DNA of 64,000 bases from Streptomyces olindensis. Its GTDB lineage: Bacteria > Actinomycetota > Actinomycetes > Streptomycetales > Streptomycetaceae. Under the pieces are notes generated by a model. That model made no database searches. It saw nothing but the letters and a program-made list of their open reading frames with translations, and was not told where the DNA came from. Each line of letters starts with the position of its first letter. The stretch's first letter is position 1. Below are positions 53,971-62,904 of this stretch, one piece after another. The translations under genes and the position numbers were made by a program. Location of the stretch: contig JJOH01000014.1 in NCBI GenBank assembly GCA_000696115.1, positions 62,001 through 126,000 on the forward strand, written 5' to 3'.

Positions 53971-54849
53971 CTAGGGCAGCGGCGTCCCGCCCGTCGCGTT
54001 GACGATCTCGGCGGTGATGTACGACGCCTCCTGCGACGCGAGGAAGACGTACGCCGGGGCCATCTCGGCCGGCTGCGCGGGCCGTCCGATCGGCGCCTGC
54101 TTGCCGAACTCCTGCGTGTCCGGCATGGTCGCCGGGATCAGCGGCGTCCACACCGGGCCCGGTGCCACCGCGTTGACGCGGACGCCGCGGTCGATCACCA
54201 TCTGGGCCAGCCCCTGCGTGAAGGTGACGATCGCGCCCTTCGTCGTCGCGTAGTCCAGCAGGTGCGGACTGGGCTTGTACGCCTGCACCGACGTGGAGTT
54301 GATGATGCTGCCGCCCTCCGGGATGTGCGGCAGGGCCATCTTGCACAGCCAGAACATGCCGTACAGGTTGGTGCGCATCACCCGGTCGAACTGTTCGGTG
54401 GAGATCGACTCGATGCCGTCGGGCTGCGACATCTGGTACGCCGCGTTGTTCACCAGGACGTCGATCCGGCCGAACTCGTCCACGGCGCGGTCGATGAGCG
54501 CCCGGCAGTTCTCCTCCTCCCGCACGTCGCAGGAGACGGGCACGGCACGGCGGCCGGACTCCTCGACCAGCCGGGCGGTCTCGGCGGCGTCGTCCTTCTC
54601 GTCGTCCAGATGGGTGAAGAGCACGTCGGCTCCCTCGCGGGCGAACGCCAGGGCCACCGCGCGGCCGATCCCGGAGTCCCCGCCGGTCACCACGGCCTTG
54701 CGGCCGTCCAGCCGGCCGCTGCCCCGGTAGGACTCCTCACCGTGGTCCGGGGGCGGGTCCATGGGCCCCGTCCAGCCCGGGTGCGGCTGGTCCTGGGAGG
54801 GAAATTCCGGTGTCGGGTGCTGCTCGCCGGGGTGCTGTTGTTCGGTCAC
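53971..54849 (-). CDS. SDR-family oxidoreductase
   Basis: A 292-residue classical SDR: TGGDSGIGRAVALAFAREGA (glycine motif), NNAAYQ, catalytic Tyr and Lys in DYATTKGAIV, and VNAVAPGPVWTPLIP. The ~45-residue Pro/Glu-rich N-terminal extension before the dehydrogenase domain is typical of the general-stress glucose/ribitol-type SDRs (YhdF/YgfF-like). GTG 54849 has AAGGAGG at a good distance. The substrate is unknown; a stress role is likely from the subfamily. Confidence 0.88.
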   Translation of the reverse strand: MTEQQHPGEQHPTPEFPSQDQPHPGWTGPMDPPPDHGEESYRGSGRLDGRKAVVTGGDSGIGRAVALAFAREGADVLFTHLDDEKDDAAETARLVEESGRRAVPVSCDVREEENCRALIDRAVDEFGRIDVLVNNAAYQMSQPDGIESISTEQFDRVMRTNLYGMFWLCKMALPHIPEGGSIINSTSVQAYKPSPHLLDYATTKGAIVTFTQGLAQMVIDRGVRVNAVAPGPVWTPLIPATMPDTQEFGKQAPIGRPAQPAEMAPAYVFLASQEASYITAEIVNATGGTPLP

Positions 54850-54990
54850 GGGTCTGCCTCCTTGTCCATGGCTACGGCCCGGTGATCACAACGGGCGTGG
54901 CCCCGGGTACCCAGGAACACGGCAGTGCCGACCCGGCCCGCCGAGGTGGATCGCCGGACCGTGCCGGGCGGGCCCCGCGGCGGGGAGAAG

Positions 54991-55142
54991 CGAGGCTGTC
55001 CGCCGCCGCTCCTTCGGCTTGGGGAGGCGGGCCTGTCGGCCGCCGCCCCCCTAGGCCCGGGGAGGCGGGCTTGTCCGCCGCCGCCCCCCTAGGCCCGGGG
55101 AGCCGGGCCTGTCCGCGGCCGCCCCCTCAGCCCGGGGGCGCC
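54991..55142. repeat. 38-bp tandem repeat, four copies
   Basis: Copies at 54991-55028, 55029-55066, 55067-55104 and 55105-55142. Each contains a CCGCCGCC core, and copies 2 and 3 carry CCCCCCTAGGCCCGGGGAG. The last copy ends inside the final codons of the frameshifted MFS gene. The period is not a multiple of three, so the array itself is non-coding. Confidence 0.85.
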
Positions 55143-56396
55143 GGCGTGTCCGCGGCGGAGCCCTGGGGCCGCTTCTCCCGGTCCCCGGCCGCCCGCCGGG
55201 GCGCCGCCCCGACGAGCGCCCCCACGGCCGCCGCCACCGCCGCGAGGACCGCCACGCTGGTCAGTGCGGCCGGCAGGGTGAACCAGTCCGCCATGAAACC
55301 GATCGCGGGCGGGCCGAGGAGCCATGCCGCCGTAGCCCAGCGTGGAGGCCGTGGCCACACCCCCGGGGCCGGCGAGCGCGCCCGCGCGTTCCACGGCGAC
55401 GGGGAAGAGGTTGGCGAGCCCCAGGCCCGTCACCGCGTACCCCAGCAGGGCCGCCCACAGCGAGGGGGCGAGCGAGCCGAGCAGCATCCCGGCCGCCGCG
55501 GTGGTGCCGCCGACGACGACGGTCCGGGTCCGCCCGAGGCGCTCCAGGAGCGTCGTGCCGGTCAGCCGCCCCACCGTCATGGCGAGCGCGAAGCAGGAGT
55601 AGCCGGCGGCCGCGGCACCCGGCGAGGCGTCCAGGTCCTGTTCGAGGTGCAGGGCGCCCCAGTCGGCCAGCGCCCCCTCCCCGTACGCGGTGCACCCGGC
55701 GATCACGCCGAAGACGATCACCAGCCACCGGGTACGGCCGTCGAGCCGGCGAGGGGCGCGCCGCTCGGTCCGCTCCCGCTCGGGCGGCGCCGGGGGCTCG
55801 TGCCGCAGCAGCGTGGGTCCGGCCGCGGCCGTCACCAGCAGCCCGACGACGGTCAGCAGCATCAGGTGGCGGGTGGGGGACAGGGCCCCCGCGACCAGCC
55901 CGCCCAGGCCCGCGCCGATCATGCCGCCCAGGCTGAACGCGGCGTGGAAGCTCGGCATGACCGGCCGCCGCAGCGCGGCCACCAGTTCGACGGCCGCGCT
56001 GTTGAAAGCGACGTTGATCCCGCCGTACGCGGCACCGAAGAGCAGCAGGACCAGGCCGAGCGCCAGGACCGAACGGGTGAGCGGAGGGAGGGCGACGCTG
56101 AGGGAGAGCAGGACGGCGCAGACGACGGTGACCCGGTGGTTGCCGTAGCGGCGGCACAGGCGTCCCGTGAGGGTCATGGTGATGACGGCTCCGGCGGAGA
56201 CGCCCAGCAGGGCGAGGCCGAGGGCGCTGGCCGAGGCGTTCGTCTGTTCCTTGATGGCGGGGATCCGGACGACCCAGCCGGCGAAGACGAAACCGTCGAG
56301 GGCGAAGAAGACGGTGAGCGCGACACGGAGTCGGGTGAGGGAGTTGCCGTTGCCCGGCACGGCACTGTGCGTTCGGGTTTTGTTTATTCGCGGCAC
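55127..56396 (-). pseudogene. MFS transporter disrupted by one extra base
   Basis: Translation from GTG 56396 gives MPRINKTRTHSAVPG followed by about 11 helices of an MFS protein (LGLALLGVSAGAVITMTLTGRLCRRYG, LFGAAYGGINVAFNSAAVELVAA, SFHAAFSLGGMIGAGLGG) up to STLGYGG at about 55325. There the frame is lost; the continuation WLLGPPAIGFMADWFTLPAALTSV is in the next frame and ends at the TGA 55127-55129. Dropping one base at 55325 restores 422 residues. It may be a true recent mutation or a sequencing error; otherwise it would be a sugar/metabolite MFS of the FucP/YfkF-like kind. Confidence 0.8.
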
Positions 56397-56481
56397 AAAG
56401 TCAGGCTAGGTGGGTGCGGGGGTGAGGACAAGGTGCGACGCTGGGACGAGAGCAATCCGCCGAGGGAACGCGGGAGGGCGC

Positions 56482-57960
56482 ATGGGACGGGACGTGCCGG
56501 CCCTGGTGTTCACACGGGAGGACCGCCGTCGCTACCGGGAGAAGATGCACACCGACCTCGAGGTGCTGGCCCGGATGCTGCGCGAGTCGAGCTTCGAGAG
56601 CGAGCGCCCCCAGGTCGGGCTGGAGATCGAGCTCAACCTCGTGGACGACGAGGGGCTCCCCGCGATGCGCAACACCGACGTGCTCCAGGCGATCGCCGAC
56701 CCCGCCTGGTCGAGCGAACTCGGTCGCTTCAACCTGGAGATCAACATCCCGCCCCGGCAGCTCACGGCCGGCGGCCCCGGCTCCTGGGAGCAGGCCATCC
56801 GCGACGCGCTCAACCACGCCGAGGACCGCGCCGCGGCCGTCGGCGCGCACCTGATCATGGTCGGCATCCTGCCGACCCTGGGGGAACCGGACGTCAGCGA
56901 GGCCGCCCTCTCCGGCGACCCGCGCTACCGGCTGCTCAACGAGCAGATCTTCGCGGCCCGCGGCGAGGACCTGCGGATCACGGTCGACGGCGTCGAGCGC
57001 CTGTCGACCTACGCCGACACCATCACCCCCGAGGCCGCCTGCACCAGCACCCAGTTCCACCTCCAGGTCGCCCCGAAGGACTTCCCGCACTACTGGAACG
57101 CGGCCCAGGCCATCGCGGGCGTGCAGATCGCGCTGGCCGCCAACTCGCCCTTCCTGTTCGGCAAGGAGCTGTGGCGCGAGACCCGCATCCCCCTGTTCGA
57201 GCAGGCCACGGACACCCGTCCCGAGGAGATCAAGGCCCAGGGGGTGCGCCCCCGGGTGTGGTTCGGGGAGCGCTGGATCACCAGCGTCTTCGACCTCTTC
57301 GAGGAGAACGTCCGCTACTTCCCGGCCCTGCTGCCGCTGTGCGAGGACGAGGACCCGCAGCGGACACTCGACGGTGGCGGAGTGCCGCAGCTGGGCGAAC
57401 TGACCCTGCACAACGGCACGATCTACCGCTGGAACCGCCCCATCTACGCGGTCACCGACAGCGGCCCGCACCTGCGCATCGAGAACCGGGTCCTGCCCGC
57501 CGGCCCCACCGTGGCCGACATCATCGCCAATGGCGCCTTCTACTACGGCCTCACCCGCGCCCTGGTCGACGAGGACCGACCGGTGTGGACCCGGATGTCC
57601 TTCTCGGTCGCCGAGGAGAACCTGCACACCGCGGCCCGCGACGGCATCGACGCCCGGCTGTACTGGCCCGGCGTGGGCGAAGTGCCGGTGACGGAACTGG
57701 TGTTGCGGCGTCTGCTGCCCCTGGCCCACCGGGGCCTCGAGCTGGCCGGCATGGACGACCGGTGGCGCGAACCGCTGCTGGGCATCATCGAGCAGCGCTG
57801 CGTCACCGCCCGCAACGGCGCCGTGTGGCAGGCCGAGACGGTGCACCACCTGGAGAAGGCGGGCGTCTCCGACCGGCGGGAGGCGTTGCGGCAGATGACC
57901 AGGTCGTACATGGACTACATGCACATGAACGCCCCCGCGCACACCTGGCCGGTGGACTGA
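56482..57960 (+). CDS. Glutamate-cysteine ligase family 2 (GCS2) protein
   Basis: A 492-residue GCS2-type carboxylate-amine ligase: EVLARMLRESSFESERPQVGLEIELNLVDDEG, ELGRFNLEINIPP, the ACTSTQFHLQV segment and RIENRVLPAGPTVADIIANGAFYYGL. These enzymes make gamma-glutamyl peptides, though actinobacteria lack glutathione, so the partner amine is uncertain. ATG 56482 has GGGAGG upstream. It is divergent from the frameshifted MFS gene and ends in a hairpin shared with the Gfo gene. Confidence 0.88.
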   Translation: MGRDVPALVFTREDRRRYREKMHTDLEVLARMLRESSFESERPQVGLEIELNLVDDEGLPAMRNTDVLQAIADPAWSSELGRFNLEINIPPRQLTAGGPGSWEQAIRDALNHAEDRAAAVGAHLIMVGILPTLGEPDVSEAALSGDPRYRLLNEQIFAARGEDLRITVDGVERLSTYADTITPEAACTSTQFHLQVAPKDFPHYWNAAQAIAGVQIALAANSPFLFGKELWRETRIPLFEQATDTRPEEIKAQGVRPRVWFGERWITSVFDLFEENVRYFPALLPLCEDEDPQRTLDGGGVPQLGELTLHNGTIYRWNRPIYAVTDSGPHLRIENRVLPAGPTVADIIANGAFYYGLTRALVDEDRPVWTRMSFSVAEENLHTAARDGIDARLYWPGVGEVPVTELVLRRLLPLAHRGLELAGMDDRWREPLLGIIEQRCVTARNGAVWQAETVHHLEKAGVSDRREALRQMTRSYMDYMHMNAPAHTWPVD

Positions 57961-57963
57961 CGC

Positions 57964-57986
57964 GCTCACGCGGGGCCGGCGTGAGC
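57964..57986. terminator. Stem-loop between GCS2 and Gfo genes
   Basis: GCTCACGC, 7 nt, GCGTGAGC, directly after the GCS2 stop, with the motif CGCTCACGCGGGGC repeated again over the Gfo stop. It works as a convergent-gene terminator. Confidence 0.6.
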
Positions 57987-57989
57987 CGC

Positions 57990-59102
57990 TCACGCGGGGC
58001 TGGGCGTGGCCTGGCCCCTCCAGTCCGTCACCGGCGTCAGCGGCACGGGCGCGGGCACCTGTGCCGTTGTCGTCAGCTCGATCCGACGCCCCTCGGCCGA
58101 GGAGCGCAGGAGCGCCGTCATCGCGTCCAGCACGTGGAGGGCGACCTCGCCGTTCGCGCGTCGCCCGTCGGCGGCGAGGAAGTCCAGCAGGCCGACGCCG
58201 CGGGCGCCGTCCTCGTAGCCCGCCGACGCGGGGAGGGGGCGCCACCGCGTGTCGCCGAGCGCGTGCAGGCGGACCTCGCCGTCGAAGCGGTTCGGATCGG
58301 GGACCGCGAGGGTTCCCCGCTCGCCGTGCACCTCGATGGGGGCGGCCGTGGTCGCCACTCCGTCGAAGCTCGTCGTGAGGGTCGTCAACGTCCCGTCGGC
58401 GTGCTCCAGCACGCCCGAGACGTGGCTGTCCACCTCCACCGGTATGCGCTCGCCCGCGCGCGGGCCGGACCCGATGACCCGTTCCGTGCGCAGCCGCCCG
58501 GCCGCCCCGACCACGGCCCGCACCGGGCCCAGCAGATGGATCAGGGACGACAGGTAGTACGGGCCCATGTCGAGCAGCGGGCCACCGCCGGCCGTGTAGT
58601 AGAAGTCCGGGTGCGGGTGCCAGCGTTCGTGGCCCGGGGTCACCATCACGGCCGAGGCGAACAGCGGGCGTCCGACGCTCCCCGCCGCCACGGCCGCCCG
58701 CGCCGTCTGCATCCCCGTGCCCAGCACGGTGTCCGGCGCGCATCCCACCCGGACACCCGCCCGCGCGGCGGCCGCCATGACCTCCCGGGCCTCCTCCAGG
58801 CCCGCCGCCAGCGGCTTCTCCCCGTAGACGTGCTTGCCGTGCCGGATCGCCCCGAGGGCGATCCGGGCGTGCGCCGCCGGGGTGGTGAGGTTCAGGACCG
58901 TGTCCACGTCCGGGCTGCGCAGCAACTCCTCGACGGGCAGCGCCTCGACGCCGGGCAGCTCGGCGGCGACCGCCGCCGACCGGGAGGCGTCGAGGTCCGC
59001 GACGGCGGTGACGCGCACGGCGGGATGGCCGGCCAGCGTGTCCAGGTACGCGCGGGAGATGACCCCGAGCCCTACGACGCCGATGCGGTGCGCGTCGCCC
59101 AC
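57990..59102 (-). CDS. Gfo/Idh/MocA-family oxidoreductase
   Basis: A 370-residue NAD(P)-dependent dehydrogenase: RIGVVGLGVISRAYLDTLAGHPAVRVTAVAD, LNLTTPAAHARIALGAIRHGKHVYGEKPLA (the catalytic EKP lysine) and a C-terminal beta-sheet domain (HPDFYYTAGGGPLLDMGPYYLSSL). It oxidises a sugar or cyclitol. GTG 59102 has AGGGG 6 nt upstream and overlaps the ThuA gene by 31 bp, so the two are coupled. The pairing with ThuA recurs in sugar catabolism. Confidence 0.88.
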   Translation of the reverse strand: MGDAHRIGVVGLGVISRAYLDTLAGHPAVRVTAVADLDASRSAAVAAELPGVEALPVEELLRSPDVDTVLNLTTPAAHARIALGAIRHGKHVYGEKPLAAGLEEAREVMAAAARAGVRVGCAPDTVLGTGMQTARAAVAAGSVGRPLFASAVMVTPGHERWHPHPDFYYTAGGGPLLDMGPYYLSSLIHLLGPVRAVVGAAGRLRTERVIGSGPRAGERIPVEVDSHVSGVLEHADGTLTTLTTSFDGVATTAAPIEVHGERGTLAVPDPNRFDGEVRLHALGDTRWRPLPASAGYEDGARGVGLLDFLAADGRRANGEVALHVLDAMTALLRSSAEGRRIELTTTAQVPAPVPLTPVTDWRGQATPSPA

Positions 59103-59782
59103 AGCATGCCCCTCTCGATGACGGTGCGGACGGTGGGGTGTTCCAGCACGTCGACGCTGTGCCCCGGCGTCGTCACCACGATCCGCCCGGCACCCCAACG
59201 GCGGGTCCAGACCGCCGGTGAGGTCACCGGCCGGTGCCAGGGCTGCCAGGGCCGGGTGGGATGCGTGGTGGTGGCCAGGACGTCGATGAGGTCGTCGTGC
59301 AGCACCCAGTACTGCTCGGTGTCCAGCTCGAAGTCCTCCAGGCCGGCGGTGACGGGGTGTTCGCGTCCGGCCTCGGTGAAGGTGATGGTGTGTGGCAGGA
59401 AGTTGTCCGCCGCCTCGCCCCGCCGCTCGCAGGGATCCTTTCCGGGGTGGGTGGCGAACTGGCCGCCCACCAGGTGGAGATAGTCGGCACTGGCACGGAA
59501 GGAGTCGGCGATGCCCCCGTGCCAGCCGGTGAAGCCGGTGCCGGCCACGACCGCGGAGCTCAGACCCGCCAGTTGCTCGCGGGTGATCTCCGACATCGTG
59601 ACGCACTGCACGACAAGGTCGGTGTCGGCCATCTCGGTGCTGTCGGCGTAGACGTCGGTCGACTCCTCGACCCGGACGACGTATCCGTTGTCCCGGAGGA
59701 AGGGCAGGAACAGCTCCGTGGCCTTGACCGGCTCGTGGCCTTCCCACCCTCCCCGGACAACCAGGGCTCTCTTCTGCGTCAT
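59072..59782 (-). CDS. ThuA-domain protein
   Basis: A 236-residue ThuA/glutamine-amidotransferase-like protein: RALVVRGGWEGHEPVKATELFLPFL, GTGFTGWHGGIADSFR and LPHTITFTEAGREHPVTAGLEDFELDTEQYWVL. ThuA proteins act with Gfo oxidoreductases in disaccharide (for example trehalose-type) catabolism. ATG 59782 is used. The gene overlaps the Gfo gene by 31 bp. Confidence 0.85.
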   Translation of the reverse strand: MTQKRALVVRGGWEGHEPVKATELFLPFLRDNGYVVRVEESTDVYADSTEMADTDLVVQCVTMSEITREQLAGLSSAVVAGTGFTGWHGGIADSFRASADYLHLVGGQFATHPGKDPCERRGEAADNFLPHTITFTEAGREHPVTAGLEDFELDTEQYWVLHDDLIDVLATTTHPTRPWQPWHRPVTSPAVWTRRWGAGRIVVTTPGHSVDVLEHPTVRTVIERGMLWATRTASAS

Positions 59783-59833
59783 CGTGATCTCACTATGCGC
59801 AGGGCGCCCGCGTTTCGAAAAGAGGGCCGGGCC

Positions 59834-60685
59834 TCACGAAAGTTTCGCGGACGCGGCCCGCGCGGAGACCATCCAGCAGGCCGCGGTGAAACGGACGTCG
59901 GCGCCCCGCACGAACGGGTCGAAGGCGGGGCGGACCGTCTCCACGATCCGCTTCCGGGTCTCCTCGTCGGCCTCGGGCAGGATCATGCCGACGGGACCCA
60001 GCCGGGTGAAGTAGCGCACCAGCTCCCGCTCGGGCAGGGTGCAGACCACGTCGATCGGCCGGATGTCGATCCCGGCCCAGCCGCTCTCCGCCAGGATGCG
60101 GCGCACCCGGTCCGGGTCGGCGAACGCGAACTGCCCGGGCTCGTCCGGCCGGCGGGCCGGGAGGTCCGGCAGGAACGGCGCGGCGGCGCGTTCGGCCGTC
60201 GTCATGAACGGGTTCTCCGCGGGGCCGCGCCACGCGACGAAGAACAGCCCGCCCTCGTCGCGGACGGCGCTCCGCAGATTCCCGAAGGCTCGCACCGGAT
60301 CGCTGAAGAACATGACGCCGAACCGCGAGATGACGGCGTCGAAGGCACCGGGCTCGAACGTGTGCTCCTGCGCGTCGGCGCGGACGAAGGACGCCGGTGC
60401 CCCCTCCCGCTCGGCGAGCGCCCGGGCCGTGTCGACCATCGGGCCGGACAGGTCGACACCCACGCAGTGACCGACCCTGCGGGCGACGGCCCGGGTGATG
60501 CCGCCCGTACCGCAGCCGACATCGAGCACCCGGCCCGCCCGCTCGGCGGACACGGCGTCCACGAGCAGCTCCTCGAAGGGCCGGAACATCTCGTCCAGCA
60601 CGTCCTGGAGATCCACCCAGGCGTGCCCGGCCGGCCCGTTCCACCGAGCGGCCTGTGCGTCGTCGGTTCCGCGCGAGGCGTCCAT
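59834..60685 (-). CDS. Class I SAM-dependent methyltransferase
   Basis: A 283-residue methyltransferase: RVLDVGCGTGGITRAVARRVGHCVGVDLSGPMVDTAR is motif I, FDAVISRFGVMFFSDPVRAFGNLRSAVRDEGGLFFVAW holds motifs II-III. This subgroup resembles UbiE/small-ring methyltransferases. ATG 60685 has AAGGAG upstream on the minus strand. It is divergent from a MerR gene across a 76-bp gap with a palindromic operator; it is the likely target. The acceptor is unknown. Confidence 0.85.
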   Translation of the reverse strand: MDASRGTDDAQAARWNGPAGHAWVDLQDVLDEMFRPFEELLVDAVSAERAGRVLDVGCGTGGITRAVARRVGHCVGVDLSGPMVDTARALAEREGAPASFVRADAQEHTFEPGAFDAVISRFGVMFFSDPVRAFGNLRSAVRDEGGLFFVAWRGPAENPFMTTAERAAAPFLPDLPARRPDEPGQFAFADPDRVRRILAESGWAGIDIRPIDVVCTLPERELVRYFTRLGPVGMILPEADEETRKRIVETVRPAFDPFVRGADVRFTAACWMVSARAASAKLS

Positions 60686-60734
60686 GTCGTCTCTCCTTCT
60701 GCTTGCCTTCGTCAGGTCGGGATGACAGCGTTCT

Positions 60735-60754
60735 ACTTCAAGTCGACTTGAGGT
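60735..60754. promoter_or_regulatory. Palindromic MerR-type operator
   Basis: TCAAGTCGACTTGA (60738-60751) is a perfect 14-bp palindrome, extended to 20 bp with one mismatched pair. On the minus strand TTGACC (60752-60757) adjoins it as a -35, the usual layout for MerR-controlled promoters. It resembles SoxR-like boxes in form. Confidence 0.65.
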
Positions 60755-60761
60755 CAAGGGA

Positions 60762-61175
60762 ATGACAGACCTGGACATCGCGGAAGTGGCGCGGCGCGCC
60801 GGGGTGCGCGCCTCGACGCTGCGGTTCTACGAGGAGAAGGGCCTGATCGCCGCCACCGGCCGGAGGGGCCTGCGTCGTCAGTACGACCCCGGTGTGCTGG
60901 AGCGGCTGGCGCTGATCGCGCTGGGGCGGACGGCCGGGTTCTCGCTCGACGAGATCGCGCGGATGTTCGCGCCGGACGGACAGCCGCGGATCGACCGGCG
61001 GATGCTGTCGGACAAGGCCGACGAACTGGACCGCAGGATCCGGGAACTGGGTGTGCTGCGCGACTCGCTGCGGCACGCCGCCGCCTGCCCGGCGCCGAGC
61101 CATCTGGAATGCCCCACCTTCCGCCGCCTGCTGGACGAGGCGACAGCGCCGGGCAGGCGGGCCCCCGGCCGTTAG
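60762..61175 (+). CDS. MerR-family regulator
   Basis: A 137-residue MerR protein: DIAEVARRAGVRASTLRFYEEKGLIAATGRRGLRRQYDPGVLERLALIALGRTAGFSLDEIARMF is the DNA-binding part; a short coiled coil (LSDKADELDRRIRELGVLRDSLRHA) follows, then a C-terminal CPAPSHLECPTF with two cysteines at an x7 spacing, which may sense metal or oxidation. ATG 60762. It probably controls the divergent methyltransferase gene by the palindrome at 60735-60754. Confidence 0.88.
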   Translation: MTDLDIAEVARRAGVRASTLRFYEEKGLIAATGRRGLRRQYDPGVLERLALIALGRTAGFSLDEIARMFAPDGQPRIDRRMLSDKADELDRRIRELGVLRDSLRHAAACPAPSHLECPTFRRLLDEATAPGRRAPGR

Positions 61176-61330
61176 GGCGTGCCGGGCGGCACGGGGCAGG
61201 CGGGACTTTGCGGGCACCCCCCAGGGCCCCGGTCGCACCCTCGGCGATCTTTGGTCCAATCCTGGTCCTGGCTTTGCCCGATTCCCGTGGCCCGGTGCCT
61301 AGCCTCGGCTGCGAACTTCGGGAGGCCGCA

Positions 61331-62593
61331 GTGCTGAACACCGTGAAGGGGCAGGCGGCGGGTCTGACGAGAGACCAGCGCAATGCCTTCGTGGCCGCCT
61401 ATCTCGGCTGGGCGATGGACGCCTTCGACTATTTCCTGGTCGTGCTCGTCTACAGCGAGATAGCCGACGACTTCCATGTCTCCCTGACCGACATGGCCTT
61501 CCTCACCACGGCGACCCTGGTGATGCGGCCCGTCGGTGCCCTGCTCTTCGGGATGTGGGCGGACCGCAAGGGCCGCCGCGTACCGCTCATGGTCGACGTC
61601 GTCTTCTACTCGATCGTCGGTTTCGCCTGCGCCTTCGCGCCCAACTACACGGTGCTGCTGGTGCTGCGCCTGCTGTACGGCATCGGCATGGGCGGCGAGT
61701 GGGGTTTGGGCGCGGCCCTGGCCATGGAGAAGATCCCCACCGAGAGGCGCGGCTTCTGGTCCGGCCTGCTGCAGAGCGGCTATTCGCTGGGGTACCTGCT
61801 GGCCGCCGTGGCGTTCTTCGTCATCGAGCCCGTCTTCGGCTGGCGCGGCCTGTTCGCCTTCAGTCTGCTGCCCGCCCTGGTCGCCCTGTGGGTGCGCAGC
61901 CGGGTGGAGGAGAGCGAGGTGTGGGAGCAGAGCGTCCGGCTCAACCGCACGCCCGCGCACCAGGTGTTCAGGAACCCGGCCGTGCTGCGGCGCTTCGTCT
62001 ACCTGGTCGCGCTGATGACCGCCTTCAACTGGATGTCGCACGGCACCCAGGACATCTACCCGACCTTCGTGAAGAAGGGCCTGGACCTGTCGGCGAACAC
62101 CTCGATCGCGATCGCCGTGGTCTACAACATCGGCGCCATCATCGGCGGGGTGCTGCTGGGGGCGTACTCCGAGCGGCTGGGGCGTCGCAGGACGATCATG
62201 ATCGCGGCGGCCGGGGGTCTGGTCGTGGTGCCGTTCTTCGTCCTGTCCACCACGGTCGGCTGGCTGATGCTGTCGTCCTTCCTGATGCAGGTGTGCGTGC
62301 AGGGCGCCTGGGGTGTCATCCCGGCGCACCTGACGGAGATGAGCCCGGACGCCGTCCGGGGCTTCTACCCGGGCGTCACCTACCAGCTCGGCAATCTGAT
62401 CGCCGCGCTCAACCTGCCGATCCAGGAGGCCCTCGCCGAGCGGCACGGCTATCCGTCGGCGATGGCGTGGACCATCGTGCCCACCCTGGCCGTGGTGATC
62501 CTGCTGAGCGCGCTGGGCAAGGAGGCCAAGGGCGTCCGCTTCGGGAGCGGCGGGGCCGGGGCGCCGAGCGGGACGGCCACCGCGCGGTCCTGA
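61331..62593 (+). CDS. MFS metabolite:H+ symporter
   Basis: A 420-residue 12-helix MFS protein of the sialate/lactate-type: AFVAAYLGWAMDAFDYFLVVLVYSEIADDF, VGALLFGMWADRKGRRVPL (motif A), YGIGMGGEWGLGAALAMEKIPTERRGFWSGLLQSGY and a matching C-terminal GAYSERLGRRRTIMIAAAG. These import carboxylates or sugar acids. GTG 61331 has GGGAGG upstream. It is followed by a tandem repeat and the convergent DeoR gene; the pdxA-DeoR unit next door suggests an acid-sugar substrate, which is inference. Confidence 0.88.
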   Translation: MLNTVKGQAAGLTRDQRNAFVAAYLGWAMDAFDYFLVVLVYSEIADDFHVSLTDMAFLTTATLVMRPVGALLFGMWADRKGRRVPLMVDVVFYSIVGFACAFAPNYTVLLVLRLLYGIGMGGEWGLGAALAMEKIPTERRGFWSGLLQSGYSLGYLLAAVAFFVIEPVFGWRGLFAFSLLPALVALWVRSRVEESEVWEQSVRLNRTPAHQVFRNPAVLRRFVYLVALMTAFNWMSHGTQDIYPTFVKKGLDLSANTSIAIAVVYNIGAIIGGVLLGAYSERLGRRRTIMIAAAGGLVVVPFFVLSTTVGWLMLSSFLMQVCVQGAWGVIPAHLTEMSPDAVRGFYPGVTYQLGNLIAALNLPIQEALAERHGYPSAMAWTIVPTLAVVILLSALGKEAKGVRFGSGGAGAPSGTATARS

Positions 62594-62644
62594 CCGGCCG
62601 GGGTACGACCGGTTCCGACCGCAGGGGTGTACGTACCGTTCGCC

Positions 62645-62904
62645 GTGGCCGGTCGGCGGACTGATCCTGGGCGCAGTGGCGTTCCGGCCGGCTGCCGTGG
62701 CTGGTCGGCGTTCCGGGCTTGGGCGCGGCGGTGTGCCGACTGGTTGCCGTGGCTGGTCGGCGTTCCGGGCTTGGGCGCGGCGGTGTGCCGACTGGTTGCC
62801 GTGGTCGGTCGGCGTTCCGGGCCTCGGTGTGGCGGCGTGCCGACCGGCCGCCGTGGCTGGTCGGTGGTCCGGGCCTCGGTGCGGCGGCGTTCCTACCGTT
62901 CGCC
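62645..62904. repeat. 52-bp tandem repeat, five copies
   Basis: Copies start at 62645, 62697, 62749, 62801 and 62853 with an exact 52-bp period. Copies 62697 and 62749 are almost identical, and the outer ones diverge; a more degenerate sixth may precede (62593-62644). Unit boundaries pair as GCCGAC...GTCGGC. The array fills the gap between convergent genes and runs 12 nt into the DeoR stop region. Confidence 0.88.

Noticed and set aside
51123..54895. A 14-base match (GTGATCACAACGGG) between the hairpin at 51123-51136 (minus strand) and 54882-54895 (plus strand)
   Set aside because: In 64 kb a handful of 14-base matches are expected by chance, and the palindromic core makes it more likely; I see no shared context.
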